Positions 47,560 to 59,637 are shown, counted from the first letter of the stretch. The stretch is DNA of 64,000 bases from Zhengitettix transpicula (GCA_037074705.1 CM073594.1:62740509-62804508), one strand, 5' to 3'. Made by a program: numbers and translations. The notes: generated by a model from the letters alone, not told the origin.

Positions 47560-47910
47560 CCCATAAAAGCTTACCAGAATAGAGAAAAGCCTGTGACAGC
47601 TGCTCTGACACAGGCAGAACATTTCTGGAGAGACAGAGAGGGCTACCTTTGGGGATGCCTTTTCCTCTCTCTATTTTTTAACTAAGGTTCCCACAAGCCA
47701 AGGCACCTTGACCTGTTTTGAGAGGTGTATATTCCGGGTTTGCAGACCTTGGGCATACAGTAAGAGTTGTTTTCTGTTCTCATTGGAACAGTCGGCCAGC
47801 TGCTTCCTAAATTAGTTGACACATGGAGAAGGGAATGTTGCTTCCCCACAGCAAACCCCTCTCCCACTATCGGAAAGGCATGGGGCAAGTATCAAATGCC
47901 CAACTTATGC
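47560..47910 (+). mobile_element. Dispersed repeat family X, copy 2 (CpG-decayed, 3'-truncated)
   Basis: GGGCTACCTTTGGGGATGCC, TAACTAAGGTTCCCACAAGCC and TCGGCCAGCTGCTTCCTAAA match copies 1 and 3. Most CpGs of copy 1 are TG or CA here (for example GCCGAGGCACCTCGGCC versus GCCAAGGCACCTTGACC). The right third of the family (CTAGTTAACCC...) is missing. Confidence 0.8.
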
Positions 47911-48528
47911 TTACTATAGACCTGCTGTAACTTTCAAATGATGTTTTACAAAAGCATTTTCTTGGATCTTAATTAAACAGTAATGTTTATTAATGTGACT
48001 ATTTAAATAAGAATGAATCTATTCGAAAATAAATTCAGCAAAACACTCCAACATGGTTTTGAGAAAAAAACACAAATTATTAATATTATAATTAGATAAA
48101 ACAGCCAAATGACAGACGAAATTAAGTCATCACTTCATTTTGTCTGTTATTTTACTATTTTATGTAATTATTATATTTTAACACACACGTATTATATTTT
48201 CATTTCAATTATTAATATTATTCTGTTTGAAATACTGCAGTAATTCTTGTAAGTGTGAGATTAAATTTAAAAATCCATGTTGCAAATGTGTTCATGACCT
48301 CAGAAGTTCAGCTCCAAGCGAATGATTTTAAATTCAAACATTTGAATTACCCTGTAGTTGAATCTATTTCCTTTGTGCCATATTTCAGTAAATAAGTTTG
48401 CACTTACCATAAAATGGAAACAATGTTGAACTTGGTGTGTTAATTTAATGAAATTAAGCATTTCATTTTAATTTATTTTCACAATATTCCTATTTTTGAT
48501 ATATATACATTGTTTTTTTACATCTCAG
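47911..48528. other. HCN intron, no feature seen
   Basis: AT-rich, CpG-poor; ends in the acceptor CATCTCAG. Confidence 0.7.
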
Positions 48529-48805
48529 GTGATATCATAATTAAGGAGGGAACCATTGGCACAAAGATGTATTTCATCCAAGAAGGTATTGTTGACATAG
48601 TCATGGCAAATGGAGAAGTTGCCACAAGCCTGAGTGATGGATCATATTTTGGTGAAATTTGCCTACTGACAAATGCAAGACGTGTAGCCAGTGTGAGAGC
48701 AGAAACTTACTGCAATCTGTTCTCCCTATCAGTAGAGCATTTTAATGTAGTTCTTGACCAATATCCTTTAATGCGCCGAACCATGGAGAGTGTTGCAGCA
48801 GAAAG
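48529..48805 (+). CDS. Ih: HCN (Ih) channel exon: cyclic-nucleotide-binding domain
   Basis: Acceptor CTCAG, donor GTAATT. Two bases complete the split Gly codon, then 91 codons, then two bases of an Arg codon finished by the next exon. The product ([39 protein letters not shown], then [18 protein letters not shown] and the C helix ...[14 protein letters not shown]) is the beta-roll and C helix of the cAMP-binding domain. FGEI with the Arg of the following RRVAS binds the cyclic phosphate and ribose. cAMP binding here shifts channel opening to less negative voltage. The exon carries the functional core of the domain with no missing key residue. Confidence 0.97.
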
Positions 48806-49065
48806 GTAATTTATATCAAAGTCCTATAACAACTCATACAAAAATAAAATTATTGAAACATTAATATTAGTATCACTGTACACAGGAAATATGAATTGTG
48901 TGTTTGGTATACACAACATCTAATTCTAACCATTTCTGTGACTTCATTTTAAAGTCTACTGTAATAACAATTAATTTAAAAACTAAAATGAATCAACATT
49001 ATTCATTAATTCACTCAATTCTTCTAACCAATTTTAATAAAATTCATTTAATTTATGTGCTTCAG
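48806..49065. other. HCN intron, 260 bp
   Basis: Short AT-rich intron; the acceptor GTGCTTCAG precedes the last exon. Confidence 0.9.
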
Positions 49066-49396
49066 ACTGAACAAGATTGGAAAAAATCCTAATCTTGTAT
49101 CGCATCGGGAAGAAGACATGGGAAGTGAAAGTAAAACTATCAATGCTGTAGTGAATGCACTAGCTGAGCAAGCAGAACATGTAAATACCTCGGAAGAATC
49201 TGTGGACCATGGCTCAAGTGATAAAAGCATACATGAATTGGGCCGCAACCTGCACGAGTTGGGTAAAACACTACATCGGCTAAACTTGCCTCGCCCAAAG
49301 TCTGAAAACAGCTTTGCTGCTTCTCAAGAACTGCCTCTTGGGAGACCTGCCTTCCATAAGTCCGACACCTTCCACAAGGACACAGCATTCCAGTGA
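49066..49396 (+). CDS. Ih: HCN (Ih) channel last coding exon: C-terminal tail and stop
   Basis: Acceptor CTTCAG. The first base completes Arg, then LNKIGKNPNLVSHREEDM, a low-complexity polar tail with SKTINAVVNALAEQAEH and LGRNLHELGKTLHRLNLPRP, ending HKDTAFQ and TGA at 49394-49396. LNKIGKNP and the IxAVVNALA motif are shared by arthropod Ih proteins, while the rest of the tail is variable between species. The stop gives a short tail like that of insect channels, unlike the long vertebrate one. The first AATAAA downstream is at 49724-49729. Confidence 0.93.
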
Positions 49397-52300
49397 CAAG
49401 TGTGTGCAGAGGAAGACAGTTCATAGTTGTGCCAGTCATTTCGGTCTCAAAAACCTTTCGATGAGTGTTCAATTATTGATTTACGATGAGACAGAATAGT
49501 GTCACACTGAATGGACAAAGGGTGTGTGCTCTATCAAGTTGTTATACTCAATTTAAAATTAATATCATTGTTTTCTGGTGCTCAAAAAGAAACGATGAAA
49601 GCCAGAATCATTCCATCACCTTGTTTTTTGTTATTAATGAGCGTGAGAGACACATGTCCAAGTGAAGCTAGAAATTGTGCAATATTAGAAATACAAATAA
49701 TATAGCTTTAACTTAGGGTGCTCAATAAATTAATAGGGAGCTATGTTTTTACACCCAGTCTGCGTCACAGTATGTATGGTGTAATAGAGTATTTTATTAG
49801 GTTACACATCTAGGAAAGTATAAACTAGGCCTAAATGTAAAAATGAATATAAATATATAAATATATATTTATCTTGAATGGCAGGACCATTACTAGTTAT
49901 AGAGCACAGAGTTCTTGTTGAGAAGGTTCTATATTTGTTCATAGCTATTTTCAAACAGGCAAAGATTTATTATAAAATTTGAAAGTGGCTTTTTCATAAG
50001 AAAGTTAACTCTATAATTGTGATTAAAGATGCCCTGAAACTGTTGTTTAAATATTTAAATTTGGGGCAGTGGATTCTGTAAATAATCTTTTATTTCTTAC
50101 ACTCTAATTCATATGTTCTGAAATTATGAAATAGTAAAATTAAGAATTTAGCATCCCACATGATGACAGAGGCTCCAACAATATTTTGATTGACATACTT
50201 TAATACCTATACCATATCAATAAACTATATCTACTTAAAGAATCATACAACTTCCAGTTCAACCATTATAGTTACAGTTCATGCATAAGATTATCACATC
50301 GAATGCTCAAAACCAAATTAATACTGAATTCTGAATGTATACAGAATGTATAACTCAGTAATATTTAAAGCAATAGTGCAGTTTCATTGATATTAAAAAA
50401 AAAACAAATAGCCTGAAAAGTTAGAGTAAAACTTATAAATAAATTCACAATTTGCTGCTGATTTTTCAATAGTTGATTGTAATATTTAATTAGGCTTAAG
50501 AGTTTTAGATGCATAATTTCACTGAAGGTTTGCAGGAATTTCGATACTTCTTTTATATTTTAATTATGTGCCTTTTATAGAGTGTGAACACTAATTTTAA
50601 TTGTGAATCTATATATTAAAAATTTGTGTTTATAACTAAATATTTTCAAAGTATTTAAAGATTTGCATTTTACTGTAGAATGCTAAATTTAACAATTGTA
50701 TTATTGGGGAAGGGATATTTTCAAATTACTGTGCTCATTTTTTTAATATTATTTGCAACAGTTGTAAAACATTCAGTGATTAATGTTTAATATTTTTTCT
50801 ATAATTTCTTACATTAATCTTTATCAGGAACTATTTTAATTACTCATCACCATTTTCATTTCTTGATACTCTATTCAGGAAATATTTAATTTATGCTTGA
50901 GGACATATTACTAAAGTATTTTGTACACTCATACCGAAAGTTAGCATAATATTTAATCACCTTATTTATTTTGCACATTATTTGGATTTATTATAACCAG
51001 GTGATTATTTTAATATAGATCATTATATTTCGTTAAAACTATTAATTCTATATTATAATATGAAATGAATAATTTTAACACTTTTGTACTATAGAAATGT
51101 AACAATTGGAATCCAGTAAATGAAACTAAGCAAACAATGGCATCCTGTATTGGTAACATGTTGAGGAAGTCTGCTGAGGATTAAACTAAGAGTATATTTC
51201 AAACATTTGTTTTCAGAAGATCCATTCTATTTTGATCTGTACTCATCATATGCATAGTCAAACAGGTATCATTTGAAAATATCACAGAGAAGGGCTCCTA
51301 GTCATAATTTAAGTTAGAGCAATAAATTTTTATATGATGTTAACATAATTGTAGAGATATTAATCTATGATGGAGTTAAAGTGTGCTGATTCTGTACACT
51401 GAAATCAACTGAGGTACAACCAAGATAATTATATTTCATAGTTGACTATTCTTTTAGACAAAATTTAAATTCATAATTAATGCCTTAACAATATGAGCTT
51501 TTTCAGACATTATTAAAAGTGCGGCTTAATCTTAAAAACTGTATTGCTAAAATTTGTTTCTGATGAAATTCAGTTATGTAATATTAACAAGGTTTGTTTG
51601 AATGACAATTTTTTATTTTCTAATGTTCACAAAATATGTATATGATTTTGCTTCTTTTCTTATTCATAATTTCATATTAACATTTCAATACCTGAAAATT
51701 AGTCAATATTTTATCTAAAGAAAAAAGCTGTAATGAGATACAAAATAAACTTTTATTTGCAAAAGCCAAGGTTTTTTAAAAATGCACTCAAATATACTGA
51801 ATTTACTAATTTTTATTAAAATGAAGGAAGTATTTAATGCTTTATATTCTGAAATGTGAAGAGACTATATCTCAAAGTAATGATCCATTTTAAATTAGTA
51901 TTCAAAAATTTATTTGTAAGTTGTATTAAGTTATTAAAACATCTAACACTATTCATAAATTTGTAACCAATTGAGTTAAATATTAAATTATGTTTTTAAT
52001 CAAATGATAGTTTATATTGTTCTTACAGTTTGTTGTAATCCATTTCATTAATGTTGAATTTAAAATAAATATGTTAATATTTGAAAGTATATTTCAGTTT
52101 GAGAGATTAACATTGGAATTTTAATTATTTGTTTTAATTGTGATGAATTATCCTAAGCATAAAATAATTTTCCTTGAAAATGAAGCATTAGCATTGTTTT
52201 AATAATTATTAATCATTCTTTGTAAAATTCTAAATCACATATAAAGTTTGATCAGATATTAATTTTATTAGGGATTTGATGTAGATTAATTCTGCCCAAA

Positions 52301-54806
52301 GCTAAGACTAATTTCATATAAAACTGATAAATGAAAAGACAATAATAAATATAAGAACCATTTAAGTAACAACACTATTGACCTTAAGTGTCCCTATTAC
52401 TTCAATTCTTTTTTTTAGAAAACAAAAAAATTAGTTTCCAGAATTTCTGTTTATATTTATTAATAAATACCAAATGATCAATTGCTACTCAAATGTGAAT
52501 TGTTTAAAGTAACAAAATGTAGACTGCATAAAGCAGTTAACTTAAGTAAATAAAGTCACCAGTATTTTCAATCTATGATAACTTTTTATCCAATTTTCAT
52601 TGTTGTAGTGTATATAAAATTTGGCGAGCTTCATCTTTAAAATAAAAATTCAGATCTAGTATAGCAAAGAGAAGAGTCAATTGGGTGTATTCTAAAACTC
52701 AGTTTGCTTCTGATTTTCCAATTGACATTGAGTGGTGAATAATTTTCCAATTATGAGTAAACTTGAGAATGAACATTTATTATTTATTGCTGAATGGTCT
52801 AAAATATTACACCTAACAGCTCTGCTGTTCTTGATACAGCTGCCACAAAAATGTTGGCAATTTATAGCTGTGCAAAACCTATAAAAGTAAGGTACATTTG
52901 TAAAGAGTGGTGCATGTAACATTTTGCAACAACTTTTAAATTTAATTCATTTGAAAATAAAATCATCTTATGATTAGTGATAATTAATTGAAATATGCTA
53001 GAAACTGAAGCAGACTGTCTTCTTTCTTTCAAAAATAAATAAGTTCTTTAAAAATATGTGCCATTGCCAGCTGATCCATTGGAATCATGTCACATTTTAT
53101 TTAAAGTTCAGTTTATTTTGAAAGTATTTTATATAAGCTGTTTACCTCTCAGACTGAAATTTACTTATTTTATATATATAAAATGTATAATATTTGTTGA
53201 GTAATTCAAATGTGTGTTTCCAATTTTGGCAGTAAATGAGATAACACTTCATTATGAAGCATCCACTGTCATTTTGTTTCAAGAGTTAAAAGAAATATAT
53301 GTTTGTGTTAAAGGTTAATAATGTCATGCACTCATCCTCACACCTATACATATGGGTATTGTTTCATAAAGCAATATTAACTGTATTCTTAATTATCTAT
53401 GATTGTTCCTCTAATAACAAAAAGTACTTTTAACTCTTACAGCTGTATTCAATGATGTGTGCTACTTTTATTCTTGACTGATATCTGAAAAACATTATTT
53501 TGTGTAAAGACTGCTTTTGTGCTGAATACTAACTTACTTAAATATCTTGTTTTTAACCTCTCAGTGACAACAGTATGCCAGGAACACTCACTGAAGAAAA
53601 TGTAAAGTAGATTTGCAAAATGTAGAGCATTAACTAACATTATTTTAAGGAATGTGGTGTTGATGTTGAATTAGATGAAACATACATTGCTGATATTTTT
53701 TACCAAAAGTGCTCATTGTTGTTAAAAGTAATGAAGGAAAGAGTGTTAATGTAGATTTTAAAAGTGCCGATTGTACTAATTAGGGGAAGTTCAACACCCC
53801 CTTTATAGAAAATTGTAACTATAAGCTATTTCTAGATGCTGAAATTCTTCCCCATGTACATCTGCCAAGCTTGTACTGTGTTATTACAACTTAAACATAA
53901 CTTCAAGCAACTTTATGGTATTGTTAAAAAAATTTATAACCAAGAAAAATATATTTTAGAAGCATACCAAGCTCTAATACAGTTGTCATACAAAGACTGT
54001 GTTGCATCATTTGTCTCAATCCCACTGAAAGGAAAACATGTTTCCTAGTTTATCTTAAGAAAATGATAATTTAAAGTTACACTCTTACAGTTATAAATTG
54101 AAACTATATCTTTCTGACTTATATAATTGGTTGAAATTGGGCAACAGTTAGCATATTTATTTATGAACATTAAATGTTAGTTAATATATATAACTTTTAA
54201 TGTACGTAAATATATATTTCTGATTGTTGGCCAATTTTCACTAGTTACGCTCTTACAGATTAAGGCCAATGAAAATTATTAATAAGAAACATCAATCTGG
54301 TTATCATTATTTTATTTGCATCACATTCACTCACACAAACTCTCAAAACTTAAATAAAGCAGACATAATTGTTTTCTTAATTTGTCTAAAGAATAACATT
54401 TTGAAGTCTGCAATAAACCATGAATTTACTTTTTCTATATTTTATAAACTGATACCAAGATAATTTATTTGTCTCTTGAAAATTGGGTGTAATCATTTTG
54501 CAAAATTTATTGGAACACCGTAAATTTTACTACATAAATCATGTCTTGTGAAAAACTCTTTATCATAAATAAAAGAATGGACATTGATAGTTATATAATC
54601 TTGCAAAAAATACAAAATGAAAGCTTCTATAGCTTTTTTATGTAATTTATACAAACATTTTAAGATCTCCATGCTGCAGGAATTGTCTAAATTCTATTGT
54701 GTGTTGATTTTTGTACAACTTACAAGTATATAATATTTTTCATTGCACATTGTCCTTGTTCTACCAGATGAATAGAACTTTACTTCAATATTTATTTTGG
54801 TCAAAA
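49397..54806 (+). other. Ih: HCN 3' untranslated region and AT-rich, CpG-poor downstream DNA
   Basis: A first polyadenylation-type AATAAA lies at 49724. More follow down to about 54565 (CATAAATAAAAG), so a long 3' UTR with alternative ends is possible, as in many neuronal genes. Open frames (for example 53836-54048) are short and without motifs. CpG remains rare throughout, as in the upstream introns, which fits this DNA being part of the same transcription unit. Confidence 0.5.
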
Positions 54807-55066
54807 AGTTTATACCTGCACAATATAATACAAGCGTATCGTTAATATACTCAACAAAGACATTTTTTTTTCAAAATTGTGTGTAATTACTAATCTTCTT
54901 CGGATATTTGTCATTAATTGTTTTCTTAAGAATGTATATACTCTACATAAGGTTATGATTACTTATAGATATAACTGCAGGCTACTTTGCCAAAAATACA
55001 TTCAGCAAAGTGGAAACTAAAGTCCAAATCTTGATGATACAAGAAAACAAAATTAATGAGTCTAGA
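54807..55066 (+). repeat. Second copy of the 261-bp repeated segment
   Basis: Direct-orientation copy of 47240-47500, sharing for example ATATACTCTACATAAGGTTA and ACTTATAGATATAACTGCAG without a mismatch. Confidence 0.9.
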
Positions 55067-56663
55067 AGCAGTTGGATTTTGTTTAAATAGTTATCTGCAA
55101 CTATAATTCTAACACACCTATCAGTTCAATTGTTTTTGTAATTCAGTTGAGAACCAATCGTGAATATTCTTTTTCAGATTCATCTGTATCTGTCATAAAT
55201 TAAGCGCAGACATGTAATGTTTACTTTCCAATTCGTGAATAGCAGTGATAAATTAACATTGTAAAGTGCACAGTAATTGTGTTTATTGTTCAACAATAGA
55301 TAAATCAGCATTACAAGTTTCTGTTTTGTGGAATGTTGTGTTGGCAAAGATTGATGTGGGTGAACATTCAAACGACTAAATCTAGCGAACACCTTAACAC
55401 ATACCATTGCAGCTGCAGACCTATCTCCCTTTATTGAGGTCAAACAGGAGATATTATGACAATGCATTTTGTTGTTTTACACTTTGGATGGATATAGTGT
55501 TGCACACTTTGAAATTGCTGGGTGAGACTCTTGTTCGTGAATTGGAAACTTGTTGTGTGACTAATATAGAAATTAATAGTTTTCATTATCGGTAATACTA
55601 GATTATTTCCATTTTTCTCAATTGTTTTTTAATTTTTTCTTTAAAGAAATAGACAGGAGAAAAATAGGTTTAAGCTTAAACAGGAAAATAATATTTTATG
55701 GAGTAAGAACCGATGGGAGCCAAGGATTAATAGATACACGTAGAAGTAAAAGAACACAGTTCAGTCCCATCTTGGTATATCCCATCAGTGAATATGTCAC
55801 TCCAACATGCACAACACTCGTCACATGTTCTCCTGATTTTTATGGTTATTATTTGAACACAAGTGACCTTGTTTTGAATTGTGAAACTGTAGGATGTCAA
55901 CTGTTGATTTGATCCATTCAAGCCACCTAGTTATTCCTATAAGATCAATGATTAGAAAAGGAGACTTGTGCCAAATGTTTTTCATGGAAATTGAAGTTCC
56001 TACAACTGTCACAGACATCTTGTGTGTGTGTTTATAAATATCCATACATCATATATATTTTTTTCCGGCATAAGCTACAGCACCATGGAGGACATATTCA
56101 CTATTACTTTTTGTTTCTTTCGTGCAAATACGTCAGTCATTGTGAAGAAATCCTGTCGACTCTTTGACTGACTAGAGAATTCAGCAGCACCAAAAGTGTG
56201 GCAGTACCCAAGTGGAATGTATCAAAAAATTATTACATAATGAGCATTCATTGATTGTTCTGGCTTTCTTGGCCAAATTCAGCATTCCAGAAACATTTTG
56301 GATAGCTCCAAACTTGGAAATAGGCCTACTGTTGAAGAGGACCAAATTAGAATCAAGAAAGAACTGATGGTGTTGGCCAAGCAGGACAATAAAGCTGTAA
56401 CTTCAAGTTACATCAACAATGGCGAGGCACCTGGGAGATTACCAAATCAACAACTTTGAAGGAGATTTAAGTAAAATTATATTTTATGGATATAGATATT
56501 TAATTTTTTTACATTTTTGGCATATCAATTAAACCAAATTTTAAAACTAGTGAACGCATCGTGATCTCAAATATTCGTTACACTGCAATTGGTTTAGATA
56601 CATTTTTTTTTAGAAAAAAAGCTTCATTAAATTGTAATATTGTATAAAAACACAGGTTGAGTG
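55067..56663. other. Intergenic sequence, no gene seen
   Basis: An open + strand frame at 55622-55912 has no recognisable motif. CpGs reappear gradually from about 55.5 kb. Confidence 0.5.
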
Positions 56664-57164
56664 TTACTCGTACTGCCAGGACCATTCGACGCCATCCGCG
56701 TGAACCCAGTCAAAGATCTGACTATCCCTGTTGATGGAGTCGTCCATGGACGGCGGTTTCACCCTGTCAGCCAGACCTTCTTCGGCCCCGGACACCCCGG
56801 GTCCTCCGGCCTGGTAGAAGTTGATGGTCCCGAAGGACGGTCCTTGCTTATCGGCGATGTCCTGGACTCGGTCAGCCAGCCCTTGGTCCCCTTCGAACGC
56901 GAGGTTACCATCTTCGCCCATGACCAACTCCACTCCGGGCTTCGGCACTCCGGTTCCCGGGAGTCGCGGAGGCTCAGTCATGTCATCCACTTGGCTGTTG
57001 AAGAAAGCCTCGTTGTTGATGCCGAGTCTGTCCACGAGACTGTCGCCCTGCTGGACGCCTCCGGACATTCCCGCGCCACCCGCCTGGTAAAAGTTGAGGT
57101 TCGGCATAGCCGGAGTGTTGTCCATCTCGGCACAATGCGCCACCGCCACGAACGCTGCCAATAT
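56664..57164 (-). CDS. Unrecognised small secreted protein, last exon
   Basis: On the minus strand a TTTATCGTTTCCAG acceptor is followed at 57164 by 166 codons in phase 0 to TAA (56666-56664). The exon begins ILAAFVAVAHCAEMDN, the hydrophobic core and AHCA cleavage site of a signal peptide whose Met must lie in an upstream exon (higher coordinates) that I could not place. The mature part is acidic (many Asp/Glu), has no Cys, and contains an internal repeat: LNFYQAGGAGMSGG near the start and INFYQAGGPGVSG near residue 110, each linked to a LVDRL / LADRV motif that occurs three times in all. The exon is GC-rich with strong CpG content, unlike its AT-rich surroundings, which supports it being a real gene. 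No dibasic cleavage sites of the neuropeptide type are evident. I do not recognise the family. Confidence 0.75.
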   Translation of the reverse strand: MLAAFVAVAHCAEMDNTPAMPNLNFYQAGGAGMSGGVQQGDSLVDRLGINNEAFFNSQVDDMTEPPRLPGTGVPKPGVELVMGEDGNLAFEGDQGLADRVQDIADKQGPSFGTINFYQAGGPGVSGAEEGLADRVKPPSMDDSINRDSQIFDWVHADGVEWSWQYE

Positions 57165-57949
57165 CTGGAAACGATAAAAAAAAACTCCATTTATTACTTG
57201 GAGGTAAGGGGCGCAAAATGTCTTGGATATTCTTTATAAAAATCTTTTGAAATCATAATAATAATGTTATTATTCGGAGGAGAAGAGGAAAGAAGGCATG
57301 GATATTCTTGAAACTCTTTGAAAATTACTTGGAGGTAAGGAACATAGAAGACGCTTTGTGAACAACCGTATTTATTTACCTTAAGGTATCTCAAAAGTAT
57401 TCTGGGTTGACTTCATGAATAACTCGGAGGTAAAGAACCTGGAAACACGGCCAAATCTTAAAGTCGTTGGGTTTATGGTCTGCCGGGAAAATCTGAAGAA
57501 GCCGTCACGTCACACGAAAACGTTACGAATTCCTCGTGTCACCTGCGCGATTATACCTAAACTGCTACGGCGCAGACGAGAATTCTCTTAGAGGAACGAG
57601 AATTTCTACAATGACGGCCCATACAGCGGTTATGTGTTCGGGATTAATCGTTACACGTGAAAATAACGTATACTTCTCATGATATATAATTGGAAACCAC
57701 GGTAGATCTCCCTCAAGGGAATGTACTCGGACCTCTTAACATCGCTGAAGGGAAAGATTCAACATAGAATTCTTTTACGAATAATAGCATTGCCGAAAGA
57801 GAAAAGGATATTTATTTTGATGAAGGGAAAAAAAATTAATTATTATTGAGAACGATATAATGTAAATTTATTCAATAACTATTATTAAGTTGATAGCTTT
57901 TTTTTACAACGAATAAAAGAGTAATCGGATCACTATAGCCTGACTACCG
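57165..57949. other. Upstream intron/promoter side of the secreted-protein gene
   Basis: GGAGGTAA-type words (CTTGGAGGTAAGG) recur at about 57198, 57330 and 57425, a loose repeat. A minus-strand TATAAT lies near 57551-57556. No first exon with a Met and signal peptide joining in phase 0 could be identified. Confidence 0.4.
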
Positions 57950-57954
57950 GTGCA

Positions 57955-58515
57955 TAAGGACAGAGTAGGGCACGATAGGGCAGATCTCCCATCGAAGATG
58001 GAAACTGATCATCAAGGAAGATCCAGCAACCTGCCAATCTGTATCAGCAGAGACTGTAGAGTAGGGTTCTACAAGGAACTGGAGGAAAAGTGGAGTAGGC
58101 CTGTGAAACCAGAGGAATCCGGAGTCATCCTCAGAAATGTCAGCAGCATCAGAGAAATATCGAAGGCAACAGATTGTTGTAACCAGAATAAGAACATTGC
58201 ACACCAGTTTCACTCACTCATTCTTGATTTCCAGATCTCCGCAGCCGGTAGCAGCTCATGCAAGGAGCCCACAACAATTCCTCATGTCCTCTTTGACTGC
58301 CCCAAATATAGCGAGATAAGAAGATCAACCATAGCCGCCCATTCAATGATGGAGATTTGCAACTCATCAGCAGCAATAAACAACCTCAAAGACTTTACGA
58401 TGAAAACTGAGTTGTATAAAGTAATTTAATTGTTATACAAATGTAGAACTTAACAGATGTAAGTCGCTAATGACCTAAAGGTTAATGCGACATTAAACTG
58501 TAATAAAAAAAAAGA
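57955..58515 (+). pseudogene. Jockey-type LINE, 3' end with poly(A) tail
   Basis: The frame 57950-58429 contains a decayed RNase H end (HDRADL), EKWSRP, and the C-terminal CKEPTTIPHVLFDCPKYSEIRR, the CCHC-like block that closes ORF2 of Jockey-type LINEs. It is followed by TGACCTAAAGGTTAATGCGAC, ATTAAAC and a poly(A) run at about 58502-58513. The same 3' tail ends the LINE at 60377. Strongly 5'-truncated. Confidence 0.75.
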
Positions 58516-58639
58516 AGAGTGTAATTTCTTGTGTTATAAAATCGTTCCAGAGGGTCAAAACTTATTTATTTGAGTAAGGATCTGATGTGATGTGATGCGA
58601 TATATGTATTAGTACAGATAAAATCTTTTCTTTTTAAAA

Positions 58640-58961
58640 AATGTAATAACACAGCCAAATTTATCAGATGTAATTTATTAACAAAATAGTTAAAATTCAC
58701 ACAACGTTTCGTCCTCAATCCATCAATGATGTAATTAGACTCCATAAATTGCCACAGTATTCTATGACTTTGAAAATCTAAGCAAAATTCAGGCACATAT
58801 CATCAGTTTTGGCTAATATTTATGGAATAATGTGAAAATTTATTTAATTACGTCATCCTTGTACACCTGATGAAGTTCTAGATTGAGGACGAAACGTTGC
58901 TTGAATTTTAACTATTTTGTTAATAAATTACATTGACAAATTCGGCTGTATTCTTACATTT
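58640..58961. repeat. Inverted repeat with outward-facing hammerhead motifs (pair C)
   Basis: Left arm about 58640-58755, right arm about 58810-58961. The outer parts match over TAATTTATTAACAAAATAGTTAAAATTCA and its complement. Left-arm motif at 58697-58733 on the minus strand, right-arm motif at 58861-58902 on the plus strand. Confidence 0.85.
58861..58902 (+). ncRNA. Hammerhead-ribozyme-like motif with intact core, pair C right arm
   Basis: TACAC, CTGATGA, A, GTTC-loop-GGAC stem II, GAAAC, GTT, then GCTTG. Both invariant boxes are perfect, helix III is the minimal ACGT, and GTT is a permitted cleavage triplet. Helix I has one mismatch in this copy (CAC against GCT), while the left-arm copy keeps GTGTG, which pairs with it. 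This is the best-preserved core in the window. Confidence 0.65.
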
Positions 58962-59594
58962 ATAATTATATAGAAGTGAGATTATATTGTCTTTAAATCA
59001 AATCTATTCTGGGAAAGTAAAATTACTATTTTCGGGTTTGTAAAGGAGTAGGTTTTTCTTTCAGACCGTTGGAATTTACTAGCTACAGGAGTGTGAGAAA
59101 ATGGGGGATCCAGAACAAATGTACAAACAACGTGACGCAAGGATCTGGAGAAAAGTTGACGATTTTATCAAATCTCCTTATTATATTTTACCACTTCCAC
59201 AAAATGATGGAATAAAGTACAACGCACGAAAGTGGAGAAATGGATGCTTTCAGAAAATAACCATTATTTTTTTGTGTAGAAATTTTCGTGCGAATCTTCT
59301 TTGAACTTTACCTCGTTAAGGATTCCAAAATTGTGAGAAAAAGTGAGAAACGGTGAATAAATTTATTTTTAATTGGTTTATAGTGGGATAAAAACTTTTA
59401 ATCGATACGCAACAGAAATTTCTACAAGAAATGCCAGCTGATCTGAAAATGGAGTGAGTAAAGTAATTTTATATTGAATATCTACTTTTATAAAGTAATT
59501 ATAGCAAATCTGAAATTTTAATTTTAGAATAAATACGTAAATAAATTTTGAGTTAGTCAGAAAAAAATAGTAAAGCAATTGATGAAAATATAAT

Positions 59595-59637
59595 CACAAA
59601 ACGTTCCGTCCTTAAGTTAGGACTTCATCAGGTATGC
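59595..59637 (-). ncRNA. Hammerhead-ribozyme-like motif, pair D left arm
   Basis: Minus strand: CATAC, CTGATGA, A, GTCCT-loop-AGGAC (perfect 5-bp stem II), GGAAC, GTT. One core base differs (GAAA is GGAA), which should abolish cleavage. Confidence 0.55.

Noticed and set aside
56661..57239. 192-codon + strand open frame
   Set aside because: It is the antisense shadow of the secreted-protein exon, which has the splice acceptor, the signal peptide and the repeats.
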